DNA of 64,000 nucleotides from Stappia albiluteola (GTDB taxonomy: Bacteria > Pseudomonadota > Alphaproteobacteria > Rhizobiales > Stappiaceae): contig NZ_JACFXV010000063.1 of NCBI RefSeq assembly GCF_014050225.1, positions 27,635-91,634 on the forward strand, in the 5' to 3' direction. Shown here piece by piece: positions 1-8,058 of the stretch. The translations under genes were made by a program, and so were the position numbers. The stretch's first letter is position 1. Each line of letters begins with the position of its first letter. A model generated the notes under the pieces. The model had not been told where the DNA came from. It saw nothing but the letters and a program-made list of their open reading frames with translations, and ran no database searches.

Positions 1-484
1 GCAGGGCACCGTGGCGCTGGAATGGGAAGAACAGACGCCGGATCTCGATACGGTTCTGGTCGCGGTTGGTGGTGGCGGACTGATTTCCGGCATCGCCACC
101 TGGTTTTCCGGCGACGTGAAGGTCGTCGGCGTCGAGCCCGTCGGCTCCTGTGCCCTGCAGGCAGCGCTGGAGGCGGGCCATCCGGTTGACGTGGATGTGG
201 AGAGCATCGCCGCCGATAGTCTCGGGGCGAAACGCTGCGGCAATCTCGTCTACGAAATCTGCCGGGAGAAGGTCGACAGCGTGGTGCTCGTCGGCGACGC
301 CGCGATCGCGGAAGCGCAGGCACGGCTGTGGCGCGATGCGCAGATCGCGACCGAACCGGGTGGCGCGACGGCTTTGGCAGCCCTCATTTCCGGGGCCTAC
401 AAGCCGGTGGCGGACGAGCGGGTCGGCGTGCTGGTCTGCGGTGGCAATGTCGATCCAGAGGCGCTGTCGAGGTTTGGAGCCTGA
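1..484 (+). CDS. threonine/serine dehydratase, C-terminal part (cut by window edge)
   Basis: The frame is open to the left edge, where it reads Q-G-T, so the start lies outside the window; about 161 residues are visible. The stretch AVGGGGLISGIA is the glycine-rich loop that holds the PLP phosphate in fold-type II enzymes, and EPGGATALAAL near the end is also typical of the family. Such enzymes deaminate L-threonine or L-serine to the 2-oxo acid and ammonia in the cytosol. No ACT regulatory domain follows, which fits the short catabolic type rather than full-length biosynthetic IlvA. Exact substrate (threonine, serine or a hydroxy-amino acid) cannot be told from this part. Confidence 0.85.
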   Translation, partial: QGTVALEWEEQTPDLDTVLVAVGGGGLISGIATWFSGDVKVVGVEPVGSCALQAALEAGHPVDVDVESIAADSLGAKRCGNLVYEICREKVDSVVLVGDAAIAEAQARLWRDAQIATEPGGATALAALISGAYKPVADERVGVLVCGGNVDPEALSRFGA

Positions 485-640
485 CGATCCTGATTATTGT
501 CAATATTACCAGGAATCCATCTAAATTCCTTTGCGTAAACTATAACTCGAATTGAAATTAAATTTAGGGTTTTGTGGCGTTGCCGTTGCGATAAACTTTC
601 TGTGTATTGCGGCAGGTGAAGAGCAACAGAAGGCAATCCG

Positions 641-1480
641 ATGGAACCTTCCGCCATATCGGGGCGTCAGGCTGCGGCTCGCGACAGCGAGGCGGAGATG
701 ACGGACCTCAACGCGCAGGCTTTTTTCAGCGCCAGGGTGGCGCGGCAACTGGCGGCCGAGCGGCTGCAGCCGGCCGAAGCGGTGATCCTCATCCGCTACC
801 GGGATGCCTATGCCGGCAAGAGCGTGCTCGACCTCGGCGTCGGCTCGGGTCGCACGACGCGCTACCTGCTGCCCTTCTCGCGGACCTATCTCGGCCTCGA
901 CCTGTCGGTGGAAATGCTGGCGCTCGCCAAGGACACCTTTCCGGCCGCCCGTTTCGTTAAGGGAGACCTACGCGATATCGACCGGGCAATCGGTGAGGAG
1001 GAGCCGCCATTCGACTTCGTGCTGATCGCCTACAACACGATCGACGTTCTTTCCCATGCCGACCGGCTGGCGCTCATCGACGCAATCAGGGCGCGGCTCG
1101 TGCCCGGCGGTCTGTTCGTCTTCTCAACCCACAACCGGGCCTGGCACGGCTCCGGCCGGCCGCCAAGCTTTCCGACCCGGCACGGCTTTGGCGATTTGCC
1201 GCATTATGTCTGGGCGGTGATCACGACGCTGCGCGAACGGCGCAACCACATCCGTCTCGCCTCCCGCCAGCGGCAGGAGGCCGATCATGCGATCGTCACG
1301 GGATCCCTGCGCCGCTCGGGCCTCGTCTATTGCATCGACGAGGCGGCGCAGCGCCGACAGCTCCGCGAGCATGGGTTCGAGGTGCTGTCAGTCTACGACT
1401 GCAACGCCGATCCGGTCGAGTCAGGGAAGCCGGCGGCCGACAGCTACAATCTCCATTTCGTCTGCCGCGCCGCCGATTGA
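641..1480 (+). CDS. class I SAM-dependent methyltransferase
   Basis: A 279-residue protein with the SAM-binding motif I VLDLGVGSGRTT at about residues 65-76 and an acidic GLDLS motif about 20 residues later, followed by DFVLIAYNTID and a post-motif VPGGLFVFSTH. This is the standard seven-strand methyltransferase fold. The start at 641 has AAGG seven bases upstream; a second ATG at 698 would remove a poorly conserved 19-residue leader and is possible. The gene stands alone between a dehydratase and leuB, on the same strand with gaps over 130 bp. The acceptor substrate is unknown. Confidence 0.8.
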   Translation: MEPSAISGRQAAARDSEAEMTDLNAQAFFSARVARQLAAERLQPAEAVILIRYRDAYAGKSVLDLGVGSGRTTRYLLPFSRTYLGLDLSVEMLALAKDTFPAARFVKGDLRDIDRAIGEEEPPFDFVLIAYNTIDVLSHADRLALIDAIRARLVPGGLFVFSTHNRAWHGSGRPPSFPTRHGFGDLPHYVWAVITTLRERRNHIRLASRQRQEADHAIVTGSLRRSGLVYCIDEAAQRRQLREHGFEVLSVYDCNADPVESGKPAADSYNLHFVCRAAD

Positions 1481-1621
1481 GCCGCTTCGAGCCTTCGCCG
1501 GCCTTGCCAAGGCGCGCGTGAGTCATTAGCAGATTGCCTGAAATCTTTCCTTACGCACGGTACGGCGGCGTCCCCGAGCCGCCCGCCGTTCCAGTGACCG
1601 CAGCCAAACGAAAGACGACCC

Positions 1622-2734
1622 ATGGCGACCAACAAGCTCCTGCTCCTCCCCGGCGACGGCATCGGCCCGGAAATCATGACCGAGGTCAAGAAGATCATCG
1701 GATGGTTCAATGCCCGCGGAACCGTGTCCTTCGAGACCGAAGACGATCTGGTGGGTGGCGCGGCCTATGACGCCCACGGGCAGGCGGTGTCCGACGCCAC
1801 GATGGAGCGCGCGCTTGCCGCCGACGCGGTGATCTTCGGCGCCGTCGGCGGTCCGAAGTGGGACGGCGTAGCCTACGAGGTGCGTCCCGAGGCCGGCCTG
1901 CTGCGCCTGCGCAAGGATTTGGAGCTATTCGCCAACCTGCGCCCGGCGATCTGCTATCCGGCGCTCGCCGACGCCTCGTCGCTGAAGCGGGAAGTGATCG
2001 AGGGCCTCGACATCCTCATCCTGCGCGAGCTGACCGGCGGCGTCTATTTCGGCGAACCGAAGGAGATCATCGATCTCGGCAACGGCCAGAAACGCGGCAT
2101 CGACACGCAGGTTTACGACACCTACGAGATCGAGCGCATTTCCCGCATGGCCTTCGAACTGGCGCGCACCCGCTCCAACAAGGTTACGTCGATGGAAAAG
2201 CGCAACGTGATGAAGTCGGGGGTGCTGTGGAACGAGGTCGTCACCGCGACCCACAAGCAGGGCTACGAGGACGTGCAACTGGAGCATATGCTGGCGGATG
2301 CCGGCGGGATGCAGCTGGTGCGCTGGCCGAAGCAGTTCGACGTGATCGTGACCGACAACCTGTTCGGCGACATGCTGTCCGACGTGGCGGCGATGCTGAC
2401 CGGCTCGCTCGGCATGCTGCCGTCGGCCTCGCTCGGCGCTCCGGACGGCAAGACGGGCAAGCGCAAGGCGCTCTATGAGCCGGTGCACGGTTCGGCGCCG
2501 GATATTGCCGGGACGGGAGCGGCCAACCCGATCGCGATGATCGCCTCCTTCGGCATGGCGCTGCGCTATTCCTTCGGCCTGGTGGCCGAGGCCGACATGC
2601 TCGACAAGGCAATCGCCAATGCGCTGGGCAAGGGCCTGCGAACCCGCGACATCGCGGCCAAGGGGGAGGCGACCGTCAGCACCGCAGGGATGGGCGACGC
2701 AATCGTTGCCGAACTCGACGCGCTGAGCGCCTGA
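1622..2734 (+). CDS. leuB: 3-isopropylmalate dehydrogenase
   Basis: A 370-residue decarboxylating dehydrogenase that oxidises (2R,3S)-3-isopropylmalate to 2-oxoisocaproate with NAD in leucine synthesis. Visible landmarks are the N-terminal [12 protein letters not shown], the substrate-binding [13 protein letters not shown], the MEKRNV segment, the metal-binding aspartates of [12 protein letters not shown] and the NAD-binding [17 protein letters not shown] near residue 290. Length is normal for LeuB. The gene is monocistronic: 141 bp precede it and a strong hairpin terminator follows directly. Isocitrate and tartrate dehydrogenases share the fold, but the motif set is that of LeuB. Confidence 0.97.
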   Translation: MATNKLLLLPGDGIGPEIMTEVKKIIGWFNARGTVSFETEDDLVGGAAYDAHGQAVSDATMERALAADAVIFGAVGGPKWDGVAYEVRPEAGLLRLRKDLELFANLRPAICYPALADASSLKREVIEGLDILILRELTGGVYFGEPKEIIDLGNGQKRGIDTQVYDTYEIERISRMAFELARTRSNKVTSMEKRNVMKSGVLWNEVVTATHKQGYEDVQLEHMLADAGGMQLVRWPKQFDVIVTDNLFGDMLSDVAAMLTGSLGMLPSASLGAPDGKTGKRKALYEPVHGSAPDIAGTGAANPIAMIASFGMALRYSFGLVAEADMLDKAIANALGKGLRTRDIAAKGEATVSTAGMGDAIVAELDALSA

Positions 2735-2755
2735 AGCCCCTGAAGCCTGAGTTCC

Positions 2756-2790
2756 GGGTCCCGGCTTCCGGCCGGGACCCGTTTGTTTTT
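2756..2790 (+). terminator. rho-independent terminator of leuB
   Basis: A perfect 9-bp stem (GGGTCCCGG at 2756-2764, CCGGGACCC at 2772-2780) closes a 7-base loop and is followed by GTTTGTTTTT. It starts 21 bases after the leuB stop codon. Confidence 0.85.
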
Positions 2791-2818
2791 ACGGGATCAT
2801 TCGGGTAGACCCACACCC

Positions 2819-3235
2819 ATGCAGGACAAGATCAGACCCTTCCTCGGCACCTGGCTGCTCGACCTTGACGATAGCGAGTTCGACCAGAGCGCGCTGCCGC
2901 GCTCGGGTTCTTGCCGGATCGAGGAGGAATTCGGCCTCGTCAACATCCGCATGTCGCTGGTGGAATCGGGCGGTGATGAACTTAATGTAGTGCTGTCAGG
3001 GATTCCCGACGGGCCCGAGACGCCGATGCGCGAGAGCGGCCTCATCGACAGCATGGTGCTCTATTTCGAAGGAAGCCGGACGCTGACCTCCCAGGCCAGG
3101 CGCAACGGCGTGCCGCTGATGACGGCGCGGCGCACGCTGTCCGACGACGGGCACGCGCTGGAGATCGAGCAGACGGTCGAGGTGCCGGGACAGGGGCTGG
3201 TGTCCAACACGGCGATCTATCGCCGCGCCCAGTGA
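2819..3235 (+). CDS. hypothetical protein, small conserved-looking
   Basis: A 138-residue acidic protein beginning MQDKIRPFLGTWLLDLDDSEFD. No signal peptide or membrane segment is visible. The pattern GTWLLDLDDSEFD...GSCRIEEE...RTLSDDGHALEIEQTVEV resembles short lipocalin-like proteins that estimate how far a sample deviates from a reference (alternating beta strands, a DG turn), but I do not assign a function. An upstream in-frame TTG at 2783 lies inside the leuB terminator, so the ATG at 2819 is the better start. It is monocistronic. Confidence 0.65.
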   Translation: MQDKIRPFLGTWLLDLDDSEFDQSALPRSGSCRIEEEFGLVNIRMSLVESGGDELNVVLSGIPDGPETPMRESGLIDSMVLYFEGSRTLTSQARRNGVPLMTARRTLSDDGHALEIEQTVEVPGQGLVSNTAIYRRAQ

Positions 3236-3306
3236 CTTGACCGGGGGGGCGCGAAAAATCCGGCCCCAGAGTCCTATGCGCCATGTTCGCGATCTTGACG
3301 CTCTCC

Positions 3307-3336
3307 TTGTTCTGTACAGAATTCTGTGCATATACT
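3307..3336 (+). promoter_or_regulatory. yefM-yoeB promoter and operator
   Basis: A candidate -10 TATACT lies at 3331-3336, with a weak -35 TTGTTC at 3307-3312. Between them sit TGTACA (3313-3318) and TGTGCA (3325-3330), 12 bp centre to centre, around the perfect palindrome ACAGAATTCTGT. In E. coli the YefM antitoxin recognises TGTACA hexamers at this spacing, so binding here would block the promoter and autorepress the pair. Confidence 0.6.
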
Positions 3337-3358
3337 GCAGTCGAATAAGGGGGTTCCA

Positions 3359-3610
3359 ATGGACGTCATCACCTATACGGATGCCCGTTCTTCCCTGAAG
3401 GACGTAATGGACCGCGTGATTCATGATCGCGTCGAGGTCGTCGTGACCCGCAAGAAGCGCGAGGCGGTCGTGATGATCTCGCTCGACGAGTACAACGCGA
3501 TTCAGGAAACGCTCCATCTACAAAAAAGTCCCGAAAACGTGCGGCGTCTGCAGGCGTCGATCACTCAGTTGAATGCCGGCAAGGGCGCAGAACGCGACAT
3601 CGAACTGTGA
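3359..3610 (+). CDS. yefM: type II antitoxin, Phd/YefM family
   Basis: An 83-residue antitoxin starting MDVITYTDARSSLKDVMDRV, which is the dimerisation and DNA-binding half of YefM, followed by VVTRKKREAVVMISLDEYNA and a charged C-terminal arm that wraps the toxin. It neutralises YoeB and should repress its own promoter. The ATG at 3359 has AAGGGGG in front; a GTG at 3326 would fall within the operator and is rejected. The stop codon overlaps the start of the toxin gene by 4 bases, the usual translational coupling in such pairs. Confidence 0.92.
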   Translation: MDVITYTDARSSLKDVMDRVIHDRVEVVVTRKKREAVVMISLDEYNAIQETLHLQKSPENVRRLQASITQLNAGKGAERDIEL

Positions 3611-3876
3611 AGCTCGTCTTCTCAGATCAGGCCTGGGAGGACTATCTCTGGTGGCAGTTGCCCGGCAACGAGAAGGGACTCGAGCGGGTCAATGAGCTCA
3701 TAAAGGGAGCGAAGCGTATGCCTTTCAAGGGGATCGGAAAACCCGAACCTCTCAAGGGCGATCTTACCGGATGGTGGTCCCGGCGGATCTCCGGCGACCA
3801 CCGCTTCGTCTATCGCGTGAGCGGAAAGGGCGACGCTCAAAGCCTCGAGATCGCCCAGCTGCGCTACCACTACTGA
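3607..3876 (+). CDS. yoeB: type II toxin, YoeB ribosome-dependent mRNA endonuclease
   Basis: An 89-residue toxin starting at a GTG codon. It keeps the YoeB signature closely: YLWWQ, INxLIK-like NELIKGAKR, PFKGIGKPEPLKGDL, GWWSRRISGDHRFVYRV and the C-terminal RYHY. The residues matching E. coli catalytic Glu46, Arg65 and His83 (the E of KPEPLK, an R of WSRRI and the H of RYHY) are all present, so it should be an active toxin that cleaves mRNA in the ribosomal A site. The gene overlaps yefM by 4 bases. Confidence 0.95.
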   Translation: MKLVFSDQAWEDYLWWQLPGNEKGLERVNELIKGAKRMPFKGIGKPEPLKGDLTGWWSRRISGDHRFVYRVSGKGDAQSLEIAQLRYHY

Positions 3877-4059
3877 TCCGCAAGGCCGCGGATACGACGC
3901 GCGGCACTTTCGCTCGCGCAACACTGGAGCAGACCCGGCGAACAGCCATAAAAAACAATGCGGTCCGGGGAGAGAACCTCAACGGACCACGTTCGTATCA
4001 GGGGCTGTGCCGACCGGCGGGCGGGCTTTGATTTGGAGTGGCCCGCGCGATCAATCCGA

Positions 4060-4878
4060 TCAATCGAAGAGATCGAATGCGAAGCGGTAGGTGACGCCGA
4101 CGCCGACGGTGAACTGGTTATCGTCGCCGCCATTGACGATCGGGCTGTCCTCGGCATCGCCGACGAAATGGTCCCAGCCGCCCTGCAGATGCAGAGTGGT
4201 ATTTTCCGTCATGGCGTAGCTGGCGCGGGCGGCAAGGCCGACGGTCTTGAAGCCGGCATCCGCGTCATAGGCGGTCAGCGCGCCGCCGGAAGCAGCGGCC
4301 TCGGCGGCGGTGACGCCGAAATAGGTCGACATGTAATCGTCCGAAGCCCAGGACGCGCGCGGACCGAAGCTGATCTCCAGGCGATCCAGCGGGTTGGTAA
4401 TGACGTCGATGCCGAAGTCCGCCACCTGGCCGTGGTGGCCGTTGATGCCCTGGCGAAGGGCCGCGAACCCACGGATCCAGTCATAGCGGTAACCGGCGCC
4501 GAGGCCGAGTTCCAGCGCCCAGTCGATGGTGTCGGTGCCGGTGAGGCTGGACGAGTCCGACGCCTTGCGCTCGCCGTTGAAGTCGAACGAGGGGTAAAAG
4601 AAGAAGCCGCGCTTGACGACCTCGCCTTCCAGAACCTGGCCGACGCCCGGCAGATAGAAGCGGCCGACGGCGATCAGCGGATAGGGCACGACCTGATAAT
4701 CGTCGGCGCCGGGATATTCCGGCTGCAGCAGTGCGCCGACGCCGAGGTCGACCACGTATTGCTTGACGGGAACCGGCCGATCCTCCGGCGCGGTGATGTC
4801 GTCGGCGGCGCGGGCGGAGGTGGCAGCACCAAGCACGGTCGCGCAAAGAAGGGGGCTGGCGGCGCGGGAAAGACGCAT
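4060..4878 (-). CDS. MipA/OmpV family outer-membrane protein
   Basis: A 272-residue protein with a signal peptide (MRLSRAASPLLCATVLG ending ATSARA-A). The mature part has the MipA/OmpV pattern: VDLGVGALLQPEYPGADDY near the start, PYPLIAVGRFYL, GRASWASDDYMSTYFGV-like strands, and a last strand VGVGVTYRFAFDLF. A beta-barrel in the outer membrane is expected; the family includes MltA-interacting scaffold proteins. The longer frame beginning at 4959 adds 27 residues before the signal peptide, so I start at 4878. It ends in Asp rather than the usual terminal aromatic residue. It is monocistronic. Confidence 0.85.
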   Translation of the reverse strand: MRLSRAASPLLCATVLGAATSARAADDITAPEDRPVPVKQYVVDLGVGALLQPEYPGADDYQVVPYPLIAVGRFYLPGVGQVLEGEVVKRGFFFYPSFDFNGERKASDSSSLTGTDTIDWALELGLGAGYRYDWIRGFAALRQGINGHHGQVADFGIDVITNPLDRLEISFGPRASWASDDYMSTYFGVTAAEAAASGGALTAYDADAGFKTVGLAARASYAMTENTTLHLQGGWDHFVGDAEDSPIVNGGDDNQFTVGVGVTYRFAFDLFD

Positions 4879-5061
4879 GAGGCAAGGATCCGTCGAGTGG
4901 GCCGCAAACGGTCGGCAAATAGTCTGACCGGCAGCAATGCGATTCAAATAACTCACCAATGGTTATACGTGAGTTTTGAGGGGTTTGAACCGGCACTGCG
5001 ACGAATCCGCATCGCCTGTTGCAAAGCTGCACCGTCCGGCCTCGCCTCCGGTTTGGCTGAC

Positions 5062-6243
5062 CTATCGATCGCCCTTGTCGTTGTCCCGCTTGCCATTGTT
5101 CCGTTTGCCGGGGCCGAGCGATTGTTCGGCTTCTTCCAGGGGCTGCTCGGTGAAGCCCTTCAGCGGGCCGAGTTCCTTCGCATCGCGTTCGATCATGACC
5201 GGGCTCAGGCAATAGGCGGTCAGCAGTTCGGCGACGGAGCGCAGCGCATGCATGTTGATGCGCTCGTAGCCATGCGAGGCATCGACGCCGAAGGTCGCAA
5301 GCGCAGTGCGCACATCCGCGCCCGCCTCGATCGCGGAGGCGCTGTCGGAGCGGTAGTAGCGGAAGACGTCGCGCTGGAAGCGGATTTCGTTGTCCCGGCA
5401 AAGCTGGATGAGCTTGCGGGTCAGGTGATAGTCGAAGGGGCCGGTCTGGTCGGCCATGGCGATGGTGACGCCGAATTCGGCGGAATTCTGCCCCGGGGCG
5501 CTGGTGCCGTTGTCGACGACCACGAGCGAGGCGACGTCGTGCGGTACGACGGCCGAGGCGCCGACACCCACCTCTTCGGAGATGGAAAACAGCCAGTAGG
5601 TATCGACGGTCGGAACGGCTTCCTCGCGCGCCAGCGCCTGCAGGCAGGCCAGCATCAGCGCCGCCCCCGCCTTGTTGTCGAGATAGCGAGAGACGATGAA
5701 GCCGTTGTCGAGAAACTCCGGCGCCGGGTCGATCGCGACAAGGTCGCCGACATCGATCCCGAGCCGCCCGACATCCGCCTTCGTGCGGGCAAGCGCGTCG
5801 ATCCGCAGTTCCACGAAGGGCCAGCCCACGGGAAGCTTGTCGACTTCCTCGCCGAAAGTATGGCCGGAGGCCATCAGCGGCAGGATCGTGCCGCGATAGC
5901 TGCCCTTCTCCGAAATGATCGTGCAGCGCGCGCCCTCGGAGAACCGGGCCGACCAGTGGCCGATGGGCACGAGTTCCAGCCGGCCGTTGTCCTTGATCAT
6001 CTTTACCTGCGCGCCGAGCGTGTCGAGGTGGGAGATGACGGCGCGGCGCTGGTTGCTGGTCTTGCCCTTGACCCAGGCGCGGATCGCGCCGCGGCGGGTG
6101 AGGTCATAGGGAACGCCGAGCCGGTCGAGTTCCTCGCAGGTTGCCCGCACGACCGTGTCGGTGAAGCCGGCCGGCGATGGGATTGCCAGCAGCGCCTTCA
6201 GCTGTTCGGCGAGATAGTCGATATCGATCTGCAGTCGCGCCAT
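5062..6243 (-). CDS. NAGGN-system M42-like metallopeptidase
   Basis: A 393-residue M42/M20-type aminopeptidase-like protein. Metal-site segments are visible: AVISHLDTLGAQVK (first His/Asp), RYLDNKAGAALML, FSISEEVGVGAS (the paired Glu of the general base and ligand), VVDNGTSAPGQ and DASHGYERI. It is the third gene of the NAGGN operon, 16 bases after the synthetase gene, and this peptidase type regularly accompanies that system. Turnover of the dipeptide osmolyte or its precursors is the likely role, but the substrate is inferred from context only. The C-terminal tail is rich in Lys, Asn and Asp. Confidence 0.88.
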   Translation of the reverse strand: MARLQIDIDYLAEQLKALLAIPSPAGFTDTVVRATCEELDRLGVPYDLTRRGAIRAWVKGKTSNQRRAVISHLDTLGAQVKMIKDNGRLELVPIGHWSARFSEGARCTIISEKGSYRGTILPLMASGHTFGEEVDKLPVGWPFVELRIDALARTKADVGRLGIDVGDLVAIDPAPEFLDNGFIVSRYLDNKAGAALMLACLQALAREEAVPTVDTYWLFSISEEVGVGASAVVPHDVASLVVVDNGTSAPGQNSAEFGVTIAMADQTGPFDYHLTRKLIQLCRDNEIRFQRDVFRYYRSDSASAIEAGADVRTALATFGVDASHGYERINMHALRSVAELLTAYCLSPVMIERDAKELGPLKGFTEQPLEEAEQSLGPGKRNNGKRDNDKGDR

Positions 6244-6259
6244 CGGGTGCTTCTCCGTT

Positions 6260-8032
6260 TCATCCCGGATGTTGATGCGAAGGGGCGACGGTCAGGGGGA
6301 AGAGCAGGTCGATGAACCGCTCCGCCGTCGGCTGGGGCTCGTGATTGGCAAGGCCGGGGCGCTCGTTCGCCTCGATGAAGGCGTAGTGCGGCCTGTCGGG
6401 CGCCTCGACCACGAAATCGATGCCGGTGACGGGGATGTCGATGGCGCGCGCCGCCTGTTCCGCGGCGGCGATCAGGTCCGCATGGGTCTTCTCCGTGACG
6501 TCGTGGATGGTGCCGCCGGTATGGAGATTTGCGGTGTGGCGCACTTCCAGCTCCCGGCCTTCCGCAAGGATGCTGTCGAAACCGAAGCCCTGCTCCGCCA
6601 CGCAGCGGCGCGTTTCACCGTCCATCGGGATTTCCGATTCACCGCCGGTCGCAGCCCGGCGCCGCTTGCTCTGCATCTCGATCAGGTGGGCGATGGTGCT
6701 CTTTCCGTCGCCGACGATCTTTGGCGGCTTGCGCATCGCCACCGCCACCACCTTGTAGTCGATGACCACGAGCCGCATGTCATGCCCCCGCACCAGCTCC
6801 TCGACCAGCACGCGGTCGCAGATCTCGCGAGCGGTGGCGATCGCCCGGCGGATCTCCACCTCGTTGCGCAGGCCGACGGCGATGCCGCGGCCCTGCTCGC
6901 CGCGCGCCGGCTTGACGACGACGGCGCCGGCCTTTTCAAGGATCGCCTTCCAGCCGGCCTCGTCGCCGCTCTCCGCCTGTTCGGGTACGGTGAGGCCTGC
7001 TTTCTCCACGAAACGGCGGGTGACCGACTTGTCGTCGCAGATGCTCATCGCAACCGCGGATGTCAGCTCGCTGAGCGACTCCCGGCAGCTGATATGCCGT
7101 CCGCCATGGCTGAGGCGGAAGAAGCCGCCCTCGGCGTCGAGAATGTCGACGCTGACGCCGCGCCGGCGGGCCTCGTCGACGATGATGCGGGCGTAAGGAT
7201 TGAGGTGCTCGTCCGGCAACTCGCCGATGAAGAGCTTCTCGTTGATCGGGTTCTTCTTCTTCAGCGCGAAGACGGAAATGCGGCGGAAGCCGAGCTTCTC
7301 GTAGAGACCGATCGCCTGGTCGTTGTCATGCAGGACGGAAAGGTCGAGATAGGCCGCGCCGCGCGCCTGGAACAGTTCCGCAAGCCTGCGCACCAGCGCG
7401 GTTCCCGTTCCCGTGCGGCCGATTTCCTGGTCGACGGCAAGGCACCACAGCGAGGCGCCGCGCTCGGGATCGCCGAAGGCGCGCTCGTGGTCGATGCCGG
7501 TCACCGTGCCGACGATCTCGCCGGTCGCCTCGTCCTCGGCGACGAAGAAGGTCATCACCCGGCTGTCGCGCCGCTTCCAGAAGAATTCCGGGGCGACGGG
7601 CGCCATGCCGCGCTTCAGGTAGATGCGGTTCACCGCCTCCGCGTCCGCCTGGGTGCACAGGCGGCGGATGATCACGCCCTCGACCGGCTTGTGCTCGGCG
7701 CGATAGGTGGAAAGATCAAGCCGGTAGGTATGCGACGGGTCGAGGAACAGTTCCTGCGGCGCCTTGGCCAGCGCCACATGCGGGTCCCGGATATAGAAGG
7801 CGATATCGCGCGCGCCCGGCGTCTCGGCCCGCAGCATCCGCGCGATCTCCTCGGCATTGTCGAATGTCTGGCCGAAGAGCAGCCGGCCCCAGCCGACATC
7901 GAGGGCGAAATTCCGCGGCAGCGCCGCTTCGCCCTTCGGGCCGATCGGCGGCTTGAGGCTGTTGTTGCGCAGCCGCTTCAGGCGGTGCGCATAGGCCTGC
8001 GGGTCGTGGCGCTTCACGTGCTGCGACGACAT
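6260..8032 (-). CDS. ngg: N-acetylglutaminylglutamine synthetase
   Basis: A 590-residue two-domain enzyme. The N-terminal third is a GNAT acetyltransferase (LWCLAVDQEIGRTGTGTALVRRL carries the acetyl-CoA loop near residues 205-225). The rest is an ATP-grasp ligase with VVKPARGEQGRGIAVGL, LVEELVRGHDMRLVVID and the closing FVVEAPDRPHYAFIEANERPG. It should acetylate glutamine and join a second glutamine to form N-acetylglutaminylglutamine. The ATG at 8032 (MSSQHVKRHDP) fits the operon spacing of 26 bases; an ATG at 8107 would run back into the upstream gene. It is the middle gene of the operon. Confidence 0.93.
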   Translation of the reverse strand: MSSQHVKRHDPQAYAHRLKRLRNNSLKPPIGPKGEAALPRNFALDVGWGRLLFGQTFDNAEEIARMLRAETPGARDIAFYIRDPHVALAKAPQELFLDPSHTYRLDLSTYRAEHKPVEGVIIRRLCTQADAEAVNRIYLKRGMAPVAPEFFWKRRDSRVMTFFVAEDEATGEIVGTVTGIDHERAFGDPERGASLWCLAVDQEIGRTGTGTALVRRLAELFQARGAAYLDLSVLHDNDQAIGLYEKLGFRRISVFALKKKNPINEKLFIGELPDEHLNPYARIIVDEARRRGVSVDILDAEGGFFRLSHGGRHISCRESLSELTSAVAMSICDDKSVTRRFVEKAGLTVPEQAESGDEAGWKAILEKAGAVVVKPARGEQGRGIAVGLRNEVEIRRAIATAREICDRVLVEELVRGHDMRLVVIDYKVVAVAMRKPPKIVGDGKSTIAHLIEMQSKRRRAATGGESEIPMDGETRRCVAEQGFGFDSILAEGRELEVRHTANLHTGGTIHDVTEKTHADLIAAAEQAARAIDIPVTGIDFVVEAPDRPHYAFIEANERPGLANHEPQPTAERFIDLLFPLTVAPSHQHPG

Positions 8033-8058
8033 GGTGACCTCCGTCCCCCTGTGGATAT

